A stretch of DNA of 64,000 nucleotides, taken from Prostheceraeus crozeri (lineage: Eukaryota; Platyhelminthes; Polycladida; Euryleptidae). Where the stretch lies: positions 366,001-430,000 of the forward strand of contig CAJQUW010007440.1 of assembly GCA_907163375.1 (NCBI GenBank), read 5' to 3'. A model generated the notes under the pieces. That model did not search any database. It saw only the letters and a list, made by a program, of their open reading frames with translations, and was not told the origin of the DNA. How positions within the stretch are numbered: the first letter of the stretch is position 1; the number at the start of each line of letters is the position of its first letter. The position numbers and the translations under genes were made by a program. Of the stretch, positions 34,131-45,626 are shown piece by piece.

Positions 34131-36306
34131 TTATTTGTACATGATTTAATTTTTTTCTGGCCAAATGTAATAGATAATGAGCGACTCTGAATATTTCATC
34201 AAAAATGACATCTAGTTTCGTATTAACATGCAGAAAGAACGGTATTGCTCAGCGAAACTTTTGACTTATGTTGCTTCAATCATATTTACGGTGATATTCA
34301 AGGCCCAGATGTGGTCATCAATTCGACATTCATGGATTATGTGTATATTTCATCTAGTTTTTCAAAAATGGTTGAATGACAGTAAGAAAAATTCACATGA
34401 ACGTTTTTTAACAATTTGAAGTTTGTCATATGCGTGATTCCCCAGTTGGTGTTTGGCGTGTTTCTTAAGGTAATTCTGCCTTATAAAGGAGGTGACTTAA
34501 TGATTTTATGCATGTTTACATCAAGCATCCCCTCTAACAACTCAATAAATCAAGTTATCAACATATTCTACAAATTGAGATATATGTTATCAGTCATCAT
34601 TCCGTTGCTATGGATATATTTTTCGTATACATTTTTTGAAATTGGTTCATTCTCAATTTTGGTGTGGTACATTAGTTTGTGTGAGCAATTCTTAGTTTCT
34701 CATTATTATTTCAAATATTTTTCAACTATTTATCGACTTCAAGTATGCGGGAATTGTAGTTATCTAATTACAGTTCAACAGATACTGATCACAGAATATG
34801 CTAGGTGGGTCATTCTACGAAAGATGCAAATTAATGTCCCTGAGGTTAAGACCACAGCAATCAACTCATATCGGCATGCTTTGTTTTCAAGGTCATGAAA
34901 AGTAACCATGTAGCTCATACTTACGAAAAAATGATTAAAATTTAATTTCACTTCCGCGAAATTGCTTTGAGGATGTCACTGGTGTCTCAGGTTGACTTAG
35001 TTATTGAAAAGTAGTTCTATGATGGGCCGCTACTTTGAACAAGGTCTCGATTTTTGCCATGCACATGTACAGAATGTACATCCAAAAGCACGAAGCATAA
35101 ATGATTTTAGCCATAGTGGTTTTTGTCAGTCAGACAAGCCAGTAGACCTGACCGGTCCTATAATAGAAGTTTGACGACCCCTATTTTGTTCTCTGTATTT
35201 AGCTTCTCCGAAAAGAGCCATTTTCAATTAATTTTCTGTTTCTAAGAAAATAGAAATCGCTCAGCGTTCATTCAAATCGCACTCCACTCGCACCGGATGA
35301 AATTTGGCTGGTAATGAGAATCGGAACCTCTGACACCACAACCACTCCTCCAAATATGAGCTGAAGAGTTCTTCAGATGTACCATGCATCCGTCGCAGTT
35401 TTTTCGCGCGCATCCACATGTTTTGCATGTAGTTTGTATGGATTCCGGCGGTGTGGCAGACGAAGTTTTTGCTGTGGTTTACGACGTGTGTGAATCCCAG
35501 CGAACAATTTTCAAAATAATTAATTATAGGGAGTCAAACTTAGATTATACCTACCAGCCTGACCTTAGGTATGGTGTCACTAGTTTAGCACAACACAGCA
35601 TCAAGGTCCAACTTACTCAATGAGACATCAACAAATATGATTTTAGCATGATGATCACACTCATCTTATGGGTAAACGAACTACAAAGTATGGAATGAAG
35701 GTGCGGTACCTGTGCTTCTGAAGTTAATGAACAGAATTTTATTCGAATGGAATGAAGTGCAAGGTCATGTTTATTCATCGTCAGTGCTGTTGTAAGGCTG
35801 CCGTAGATGCTAAGGGATGTTTTTGATAAATTCCATGTTGTGATATGGAAGTAATTAATCTACTTCATATTGCAAAAGTTTGAATGTTGATTTTTCTCAT
35901 TAACCTGGGATGTTTGCATAATTATACACTTTTGTCCCTGGTGTTGCTGTCATTGGTGTTGCACTTTTTTGTGTTCCACCAGTGGCAGTCTGTGACATCA
36001 GACAAATAGTCCCTATGTGGAAACACCATTCGGATCCTACAGCTGGATTTAAAATATTGCACCATGTGGTAGCAAGCGTACTTTCAGAGATGTTTTCTCA
36101 CTACTAAGATTTTAAAAGCCCGGAAATCTCGATATCCGAGGTACTGGGATTATCTCAAAATCTGAATTTAGAAACGAATTCCGTAAGTAGAAATTGTGAT
36201 ATAATGATTTAGGATTCATCCTTAACATCAATTCCAGGATGCTTCCTAATCCCAGGATTGAGTTTATCGCTGTATAATGGTTCACTTTAAGTCCATTATT
36301 CATTCT

Positions 36307-36659
36307 TCATAGGCGACGACGATTTTTCCCAATGGATTTTCTCCACAAATCACAGCTGGCAGCATCACTATCCTTCAGGCCTAGCTCCTTGCAAACAATA
36401 AGTACCGTTTCGCGCCACGTCTTCATAGGGTGGTATATTATGGCCACGGTATATTCATTCTTTCTTGACACAGTTATCTTCTGGCTTCCGAAGAGCATAC
36501 TGAGACGGTCTTGATGTCTTCTATTCCAAGAAGCTGGAGAAGCATGGAAGAGGGGAACCTGTCCCTCAAAGATACGCCCATCATGCAACGGACCATTCTG
36601 CGTTCAACAACGGACCTACGTGTACATGCGTATGCGTATGACATAATGTCAATGATCAC
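36307..36659 (-). pseudogene. LINE ORF2 C-terminal fragment (RTE-like style)
   Basis: Two minus-strand frames. The first (36474-36659) reads TRRSVVERRMVRCMMGVSLRDR and LLGIEDIKTV. The second (36307-36588) reads KTWRETVLIVCKELGLKDSDA and CDLWRKSIG. These match the ERRMLRWMCGVSLRDR / LGIEDI / KTWKE...ELGLK..DA.DR..WR pattern at the C-terminus of a widespread animal LINE group. One frameshift lies between. Nothing upstream (RT palm) is seen, so it is a short 5'-truncated copy. Confidence 0.75.
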
Positions 36660-37187
36660 TAGCCTATCTGTTTCTACCTATATTGGTTACAGTATAGGCC
36701 TACATGCATGTAGTAGTTTTACTGACAAAGCACGGACTAGAATTTTTGACTGATGGTCAAATGCATCTTCACTTGCGGTTATGGAAATTGGAGCATTGAC
36801 AACTTGATTGTAGTCTGAAGAGCATATATTTGTTACGTGAATTTATTAAAGATTAATCTGATGCAGCTTTGCACATCTCCTCCATTGTTTCTCTACATTT
36901 TACATGTAGGATATTTAGAAGTCTGGTGAGTTATTCCTAATCATGATTCCCTGTTATCTTCTTCAATCTGTCCACTCAAAAGCATCCTGTCTATTATTAC
37001 TTTACGACTTAACATTTTGCCAAGGAACCGAAATGCGTGTACCATTTGTAGGCCTGTGTCATTCCAAAAGATACCTGTTCAAGCTATGCCTATGCCGCAT
37101 TACTCATGAAATCATAGACATAATATAAACATATTTTCTATAAATTTACCCTTAGGTATTAGTTCGAAATTATGTCAGCTACTCATA
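36660..37187. other. Non-coding spacer
   Basis: AT-rich, no gene seen. Contains one TAGGCCTA octamer at 36695. Confidence 0.4.
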
Positions 37188-37394
37188 AGGCGCGTTCACA
37201 TCAGACTAGATACAACGAGGTACAACGATGAATTGAAAAAAAATCGCATCGCTCTGCATGTGCAACATGAATGCTGCTCATATTAGTCCGATTTTCTCAA
37301 CGATAATAATTACACCGTGAACAGTAGAGCTCAACGATATAATATGTCGTCACGTTTTATCGCTGTCTTTGTCAATCTAATGTGAACGTACCCC
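37188..37394. mobile_element. MITE, 207 bp, TA target site
   Basis: Left end AGGCGCGTTCACATCAGACT, right end on the other strand GGGGTACGTTCACATTAGATT, sharing CGTTCACATYAGAYT; TA flanks at 37186-37187 and 37395-37396. Non-coding. Many animal MITEs show this GTTCACAT(T/C)AGA style of end. Confidence 0.65.
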
Positions 37395-38691
37395 TACTTT
37401 TTCTGACGAGGAAAAGAGTAGATGAAAGCAGCTGCACAGTATAATTCATTCAGACTTCGCAAATAGGTAAATAGTCATTAATAGATGCTGGCCGAGAATA
37501 TAAACAAAAGATTCAAGTTGATGACTTAGGCCTATGTAAATTTCCTGATTTTTGTAAATGGACATATAGCTACAGGTACATGGAATTCTCAAACCAATTC
37601 TAGCAGTTGTACGTATCTCTACATATAGCGCAGCAGAGCGACACCCTAATGTGCGTCGGCACCTCGGCTGAGAATAGCTGCTTTGAAAGTATCACTGCAT
37701 TAACTCAGTTACACTATTTTGTCAAAATTTCAATTCCAGGGTTTAAATCCCCAGGGCGATGTGCTTGTTAGAGAGATAGGTAGAGCATGGCCTTGAGAAA
37801 GTTGACTTCGAATAGTCAGCAGCAAACTTCAACAACTTCTGGTGTGACATTGCATGTGCAGTGTGAATGAAAAAAGGACAACTGTAGGCCAAAGATGTTT
37901 TAGCGTAAACAGCACGAACATGATGTCTGTGTTTTGAGACAAAGTCAAAAGACCTGACGCCATGAAGGAGTATTCCTAATGCAGAAGGGCAACAACAATT
38001 GATGCCTTGAAAATGCTATGATCTGTAGCCTGCAGTGCAAACCTGTAAACTCGCAACATGCATTTAACTCACACGATGTCCTCATTAAATTTGGGGATTG
38101 ACATTAAATATTTGATAATATTACGATAGTGGTGTTACCTCTATGTCACTGGTGTAACATAAGCTTTAAGTCTCTCCTGCTCTTTGAAAGGAACTGTGTC
38201 AGATTTATAGACCAATACCAATTTGCAGGTTTACATAGCAGCTTTACACTCACGTAGCTATCTGTTTCAAAAACATTGGTGTGTTATCCCAGCATGAGTT
38301 AAGATTTACTGTCATTTTTTATGAGAGCAGGTCTATTGACATAAATTCTCATGTTTTATCGAAACCAAGTACGACGTAGCCTATTATCTCATATCATGTC
38401 ATTCAGGTACAAGCAGGTATTCTTTCGTATTATAAGATGTTCTGCAACTATATGTGATTGTATGTCGCAGAACTCCCAGCTTGTCCTGCAGCACCATTGA
38501 CATTTGTTTCAAAGCAATTAGAAAATAATTATAATGATGATTTGAAGTAAAAATTAACTTTGAATAATATTTTGAAGAGGATTAATTAACTTAGTGCTGT
38601 TGATAGTTGGTGAAATGACCTTCTGCCTGTTTGCTATCTTCTTTTGAGAAGATTTTATTTACACAATTAGCTAGACAAAAAGGAATGTTTC
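37395..38691. other. Non-coding AT-rich stretch
   Basis: No gene or clear repeat seen in about 1.3 kb. Confidence 0.4.
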
Positions 38692-39440
38692 TCAAGATAT
38701 GTTTAGGGTGACCTGAATAGAATGATGCATAATTCTGCGATATATATCTAATGTAGTAGCAACAAATCCAAATTCATCCGATATCATAATTCTGAAGTAT
38801 TGAGTATCTTTGTGGATTTTAGGCAACCCATACATAAAAGGCATCTGACACTGAAAATTAATTAAGTAATGTATGTGATTTTGTATGAGATTTTTAATGT
38901 AGCTGCAATAGCGCATTAAACAGGTAGATAATCTCAATGCATCTGATGAACCGCAGAAACAGTCCTTCGTCGCTTGCGTATTTCCAACAGAATGTTCAAA
39001 TAGACAAGATTCCATTGAATTTGAAGAAATCAAATCCCTGCCTCCATGTGCCGTCGTGATGACTCGACCTGACTCGTCCTAGATGAAATGTCCTTCATGA
39101 CTATCTTGTCTTGCTTTATCTCTCGGAGAAGCAATGCACTACACCATCTTTTCCTCTTCTCGGGTCCTCAACTTTTGCTGTAGATATTATGTAGCGTTTT
39201 GCTTGGCTATAGCCACCGCTACCTTCGCCTGTCTCTTCGCAAAAGTTTGTGCGCTAGATTGTCCTCCGCAGAACAAGACCGCTGCCATTTCTTAAAGGTC
39301 TCCCCTTCTATCGACTCCTGTAGTACCACAAGTTGCCCTGCTAGCTTCGATCAACAGGCTTCCTGTTCGATAATTTTTTCATGCAATTTTCCTTTTAACC
39401 TAGCCATGATGTTGTTTGGGCACTTTTTGGTGCGTGCGTG
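38692..39440 (-). pseudogene. Penelope-like element RT fragment
   Basis: On the minus strand MPFMYGLPKIHKDTQYFRIM followed by ATTLDIYRRIM matches the first RT motif of Penelope-like elements (P.lYGLPKIHKp...RPIVSS...). Upstream in shifting frames lies a basic helical region (LKGKLHEKIIEQE, QESIEGETFKKWQRSCSAEDNLAHKLLRRDRR), plausible for the N-terminal part of the same protein. The palm with the catalytic YADD and the GIY-YIG endonuclease are missing, so it is a truncated remnant. A distant group II-like or other RT with a PKIHK motif is the alternative. Confidence 0.5.
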
Positions 39441-39554
39441 AATATGTAAATATAAGGCATCTGAATCATGATAAGATTGCGGTTTATTAAATTTTTATAG
39501 CTTGCCATTTTTGCTGTAATGGTTTAAATATTTTCGCTTTACTGATTTTTTTAT

Positions 39555-39590
39555 GCAGCATATAAGCACAGCCTGTGCTTCTTCAGTTTG
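39555..39590 (-). other. Hairpin with hammerhead-like start
   Basis: Minus strand: CTGAAGA, then the inverted pair AGCACAG/CTGTGCT, then TATATG. The layout (CTGANGA plus stem II) matches the start of the degenerate hammerhead ribozyme motif of Penelope-like elements, but the expected GAAA after the stem is TATA. It lies 5' of the RT fragment on the same strand. Confidence 0.3.
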
Positions 39591-41031
39591 CTGTGTTTTG
39601 GAGTGTGTGTGTGTGTTTTGTGTATTTCAAATAATGGAATAAACGTATGTGTAGGATTGATCATAGAAATGGTGTATGTGCTGGTATATGGTATTCAAAA
39701 TGGTCACAAGCTTGTCAAACTCACAAAAAGTCCACTTCTCACATGCAGATCTACACCATGCTTATTTGGTTGTGACCTTCCAGTATGTAGGCGATAAGTT
39801 ATCGTTTATTGCTTGATGGATTGTTTCACCAGGGATTTCTAGGGCCATCTTAGGCGACGGAGCGCCGCCTTACAATTTTGTTGCGCTACTTAAAGATTTT
39901 GTGATAAGAAGTTTATTAAGAAGTTATGAGATTTTTTATAGATTTTTACTCGAACCATAAAGTATTCAAATGCATTCGTGAAACGACAAGTGAATCAAGC
40001 TATTAGCGATATCTAAGCGAAAAGCTCTGATGTTCGATAGCTTTATCATGATACTAGCGAAACAGTCAACTGCAACTCCTATTCCACATCCGACGAACTC
40101 CAGCTCCGAGTGCCGCTTGAAAATTCGAGACCGCCGCCTAAAGAGCAACCATAAAATAAACCCTGTGTGTCACACAACGTGTGTTTGCATTTCTGGCTTT
40201 ATTGGATTATATACATCCCTTATTGATGACATCTCCTTCAATACCGCCGAAGATTTAAAGCTATTCAGGCTTACATGCCTCTTTATGCATGTCAAAGCTC
40301 GAGTTGCTTCGGAATAGAATATAGTACCACACGAAGTGAATGGAGAAGCTTTGAATCAATCATTCATTCATGATTTTCCATATTTCATAAATGGAATAAT
40401 TCATGAAAATTTTCCAGACGTTTCGTGCAATTTCACTGTGTCATTGCCGAAGAAAATGAAGGATGATGACCAACTTGAGGATGGTGATGAAATGAAATAC
40501 AATTGAGATACTTGATGTTCAGGTATTTATCAGATGAAAATGAAAAACCACGACACGGTGTTGACATAAATTGCAGGTGAAAATTTCGATCTTGATGGTC
40601 ATGAAATTTAACTTGAAGTTGAATTGGTGTGAGAGCATCACAGGATTTTTCTGATTATCGGATTATCTGGGATCCCTGAAGGACATCAGATGTCGTTTGA
40701 CTATCCAACTGACGGTTAGTGGGCGTCCGCATTAATTCGTGAATGAGCATCCATCCAACTGCTAAACATAAGATATCACCATTATGATTAGTATTCAGTA
40801 CATATACATGCTATCATGCTGCCATGCCAAGTTTTTCTATCATATGAGTGATGCAAATTAAGTTACATTTCTATCGCTATAAACGTTTTGACTTAGTTGT
40901 CTTCTTTCTGCCATGTCATTCTTCATTTTTCTGTCTTTTTCTTCATCATGCGTTCATGGAAATATCAATTTCATTCAAGACGAGCACATTTTCCGCTAGA
41001 GTAGTGTGCCATGGGTAGTATGCCTACGTAC
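39591..41031. other. Non-coding stretch
   Basis: GT microsatellite at 39603-39616; otherwise nothing recognised. A 95-codon frame (40030-40317) has no domain. Confidence 0.4.
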
Positions 41032-41208
41032 CTGCGTGAAACCTTTCGTCACCCAAGACTTTCGCCCCCTCTACCATAAAATCGTTCCCATTTGTCTGGT
41101 TTAGTATTAAATTCTTTATTAAATCTTTCATCCGATGAGAACAGAGTTTCAGAAACATTGCAACACAGGTTCTGACTTGATCATTGAATTGCACTTCGGT
41201 TAGGATAA
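41032..41208 (-). other. Possible host exon, unrecognised protein
   Basis: Minus-strand frame LTEVQFNDQVRTCVAMFLKL, then CSHRMKDLIKNLILNQTNG, then DFMVEGAKVLGDERFHAG, ending at a strong donor CAG|GTACGT (41031-41030). The protein has an amphipathic helical look and normal amino-acid balance, unlike chance frames here. The acceptor is unclear: AAG at the codon for Glu-Val is preceded by a weak pyrimidine run, or the frame could begin at its ATG. Family unknown. Confidence 0.35.
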
Positions 41209-44200
41209 GTTGCATGAGGATTCACATTGCATAATCCGCCTTTCTCCTATTCCAATAAATATTTAGGATGTTGATTGTGAAGTCAATAGATATCTTTGTA
41301 CATGTCTGTTCGTATCAATGGATGACGATATGAATGAATCATTTTCTGCTTAAAGTATTTATGCCAGCGACAGATATCATAAAGTAAGTTGATGAACTTT
41401 GTTTTTAGATCAGATGATAGCTTCATTCAGTTGTTCTTCCCATTGTTTTACATTTTTATCAGTTGTAACCATGTCCGAGACAAAGTATGATTTCCGTTTT
41501 TCAATTTATGTCTTTTGTGGTGGTGCTGATTGCATTTAGCTTTTGATTAAGTGAATGTAATGTGCATCTGAAAAGTAATGCATCGATTTATACATGCAGA
41601 TTGGAATTTGTTAAAAAGAGAATTTATCATCGTTTATGTGTCTTATCGAACCGGTTCAAAGCTAAGTCAAGCGCGGTAAGGTAATTGACATTAAAGTGAT
41701 TACTGATATTCTCTCAATGTGTCACTCATTGTGTGTGCGTTGTTGAATCTGCAAGGTAGACATCTGTGTCAGTCATATCGTGGGTTTTCACTAGTTCATG
41801 GGCTTCGCTTATCAACTGACGAGATAGAAGTAACCATTCTCATTTCGATAACTTGGTTTCAATGTTCCATTACAGAAATAGGATACGCAGAATTGCAAGA
41901 ACTCATTGAACTTGTGTGAATATCCTTCTTAAACCATTCTTTACTTACCAGCAGACTGGCTCACATCATGACTTCCATAAACTTTCATCCTCCACTCCAT
42001 TAACGTAGTTTTGAATACGTTTACTGCGCTTTGGAAATTAAGAGATGTTCGGCAGATGTTGAAACTAAGTTTTCTTGCTTATTTATGTGTTGACAGAAGA
42101 GAAATTATTTTCAACCTCTGTCAGTAATAGCCAAATAATACAGTTTTGTCTGATTGATTGATTTTATAAGGCTATTTTTTGGTCACTACTGAGACTTTAT
42201 TTTTATATATGGTTTACATTCGAATGTGAAATCCATACTGTTGATTGCTATGACCAGTATTGTTGTGATTTTTAAAATAATAGGCTATTGTGGATATTAA
42301 TGGCTCAATTCTGTGAAGTATGTCTGATTATGCCCGAAGCTATCATCATCCTTCATATAGGAGCGACTACAATGATAGAGATACAATTCAACGTAGCCCC
42401 ATGATTTTGTAATGTTTGCTCGAAGGAATCATGCAAAAATGTGGCTCTTTTCTGGTTTCCTTCATAGTAAGTGCGATAATCAGTTATATTCGCCAGTAAA
42501 CACCATATGTAAGATGTTCAGGACCATCGAGTAGTCGCTACTACAATTCTCTTTTTTCCAAAACTTGAATCGCATGCCTGAACAATTTTGACTTCACTTT
42601 TGATTGATTTCTACACGAACTATCATTTGGTAAGCCGACAAAAATTGAAATCGATTTTTGCATTCTAGATTCACTGTTGTCACTTATCTAGCTTTCTCAC
42701 TTTATTCATAGTAGCAAGTCTAACGACTGATGCACTTCGAAGTTCCTGAGATCTTTGCTTAATGAAGTTACCTTGAAAAATACTCTTGATAAAGATTGCA
42801 ACAAAAGCAGTCTTACTACTGCATGAATATTGCTTCAGAGCATTTCTTACATCCTTGCGCTGGCATATAAAGCTAAGCTGTTCGTACTAGTTCATCGTTC
42901 TGCATGGAGTGTGATCTTGAAGGCAGTCCATGGCTGTTTGATGCCAATGTTTTTAATCATCATCGAAAATCGATGAGCCTCTTCCAAGGATGTGATATTT
43001 CCCGATTTATCAGGAAATCCTGATTTATTGGGTTGTTTTCGGTCATTTTTGGGACAAGTCAGATTAATATATACGTAGACTATATGGGTTGCATACATTA
43101 CGTAGCGTGTTGCTTATGTTTTCATTTTGTTCCCCTCCATTTCTTGCTTATAATCAAACTATACCAGGCAATGTCAATGTCCCAAACTAATGGTTCTACT
43201 GTTAAGATAACCATGACTGTTTATACTGGGCCCCTTCAAAAATATGTTTCCTGATTTTTTTTCATTTGCTCAATCACATCCCCACTCTTCTTTTCAAAGA
43301 TTATATCGCAAACTGTGCGTTTGGCCTTTATAATTAACTTTTCTTCTTTAGCTGGCGGCCAATAAGGCATTGATGGAGATATGACTTTTTGACATCACCT
43401 GAATGGAGATTAATATTTGAAGTTTAAAAGTGACGAGAAAGTATAATCTCTTGGCAATCAGCAACATTTACCAAAACGTTCAGTTGGGGTGTATACTTAG
43501 AAAAAATTGCGCTTCTGTAGTGCACATACTTTTAATCATTATCTATAGTCAGACCTCATAACCATGTTAATTCTGAAATTTATTTCACTGTCTTAGAAAA
43601 ATTAATCTTTTTAATTACATCACAATATGCTGAAGAAGAAACTACAGTAATGATTTTCTGCTAACTATTTTTTAAAGTCAGCTTCGCTGATATTTTGCAT
43701 TATATAATTGTCATCACATTTTTTCGTGTTCTGTATAATCAATTTCTCCAATCTTATCTCTCATTTTGTGCAGTTTGCGATGTCGAGACAGATGTGAAGG
43801 TTTAAACGGAAATCATCGATGAAATCCTCAAAATGCATTCGCATCGAAGGTTGTATCGAGCATCACTATAATTTCGTTATGTGCAGGTTGTTCTGATTTG
43901 CGTTCATTTGTGATATACAGTCTTCGATCTTCATGTCTTTATAGTAACATAGATACGGTCTTGTTGTCACCTTTGATCAACATTTAAATCTGCAGATGAC
44001 TATTCGATCAAAATAATGTTGATCAGGTAAATCCATATATATGTTGTTGCAGATGTTGGAAACTTTTGATGCATTTCTTTCCAGTTATAGAAAATTGGAG
44101 CCATGTGATTCGAAGGAAAGTACAAAATCTGACTTTTAATGCGATAGTCATCTGTGATCGACATTCCGTTTACTTACATAAAAAGTGCACTCATTGTGAC

Positions 44201-45491
44201 ACTAACTTGATCAATGTCTCGATTATCAATGAAAATCCCAATCTTAAGGAAGTTTGTGGAGAGGATCTCGTGAAGTTAATCGCCATTTACTTATTAAGGG
44301 TTAAGTCTATTTCTACAAAACTTTAAAGTTTGCATGAGATTCAATTCAATAGCTTCATTTTGATTCTTATTGAATACATAACAATCGATCAAGATTTTAC
44401 GCATTTCATGTGTGAATTGGGAAGTTGTTTACACAGGAGTATTGTGAGCAACATGTTTTTAAAGATTGCTTGTCGGATAAGTTTCGGTTTTTGCATTTTT
44501 CGCACGATCGTAGTGTTGCTTGCTTCTGGCAGAGACAACTTACAAAGTGACAGATTTATTTTTGTGAAAATTGCTAAGTACATATTACTAAGAATAATAA
44601 CTACATCATGAAATAATGTTTTTTAGTAATTTCTTTACATCATGTAAAGAAAGTCTTAGATATCATTTTTTGAAATTAATGAAATAGGCTAATATTATTT
44701 CTCAGTCTTTCTACGCACAAAAATTAATTAATAAATTGTATTAAAATATATTTCGCCGATCTGGTCTTATCAATTGAGATAGATAATGACTACATCATAA
44801 AATAATGGTTAAGTGTGTTGTCACATTATTCACAACAATTCAAAACATTTTTGTTGCTTTCAAGTTTTGATATGGTGAACAAGGTAACAGAAATGCCAGT
44901 ACAAAACCGTGTGAAGGAAAAAACAGCGAATAATTGATATTTTGATATATGTTTGATATGGTTTTCGAGCAGAACTTATGAAGATTGATTGACCAGCTTG
45001 CTAAGTGTTTTGAAAATAGAGTATCTTCGCGACTTTTCAAATGCTTACCATCTTACTCATATTGACCAATAATGTATAAAGGACTCTAATATTAGAATGT
45101 ACACGGTGAATGCATTTCATTTGCAGACTGTATCATGTAGGTGATTGTAGGCATCTAAGAAATAGAAAGAAACAAGAACGGTTAATGCATGTACTCAGCC
45201 GTACTAGAAAACTGCCGAGGAAAATTTGACAGAAAAGGAATGACTTCTACCATATCTTGACACTGCCGTTAAACAAAAAATACAAGAGATGCCACGTTGA
45301 AAAGACTTCACCCGAACCCTGTTGCAAATTACTTGTAGTAGCACTCTGCATCCGAAGCAATCTAAATCATTTTTATCACATATTTTATTGAATCGTCGGA
45401 CCATACGGCACTAGAATGCGAACTTTTGTGTAGCTGTGATGTTTATGAATTAGAGTTCCCGTAGTTGACAAAGCGACGGGAAATTATGTTG
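41209..45491. other. Non-coding AT-rich stretch
   Basis: More than 4 kb with only short frames. A good acceptor (TCTCATTTTGTGCAG) at about 43778 is followed by only a few codons before weak donor text, not enough for an exon call. Confidence 0.4.
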
Positions 45492-45626
45492 ATAACGGGC
45501 AAAGTAAAATGTTGGCTTTTCTCGTCCACCTAGTTCTACCGACTTTTCGCGATTTAGAAACTTGATTTTATTAATAGCACATCGATTGTAAACAAATGGG
45601 AGTTACCTTTTTACTTTGCTCGTTAT
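45492..45626. repeat. Foldback element
   Basis: ATAACGGGCAAAGTAAAA (45492-45509) pairs with TTTTACTTTGCTCGTTAT (45609-45626) with one mismatch; weaker pairing extends outward. About 99 bases lie between. Likely a small MITE; ends and target duplication not defined. Confidence 0.5.

Larger units (their letters stand above)
32471..36306. other. Non-coding AT-rich stretch
   Basis: No supportable gene. A 160-codon frame at 34416-34898 is hydrophobic and AT-driven with no domain. The stretch holds TA repeats (32478-32510), a telomere-like foldback at 33.8 kb and a hairpin plus Penelope-style motif near 34.0-34.1 kb. Confidence 0.4.

Noticed and set aside
34416-34898. 160-codon plus-strand frame with many hydrophobic residues
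   Set aside because: Composition follows from AT-rich DNA, there is no domain, no splice support and no membrane-protein family signature.
42892-43098. 68-codon minus-strand frame with SLEEAHRFSMMIKNIG
   Set aside because: Short, no acceptor of quality and no recognisable family.
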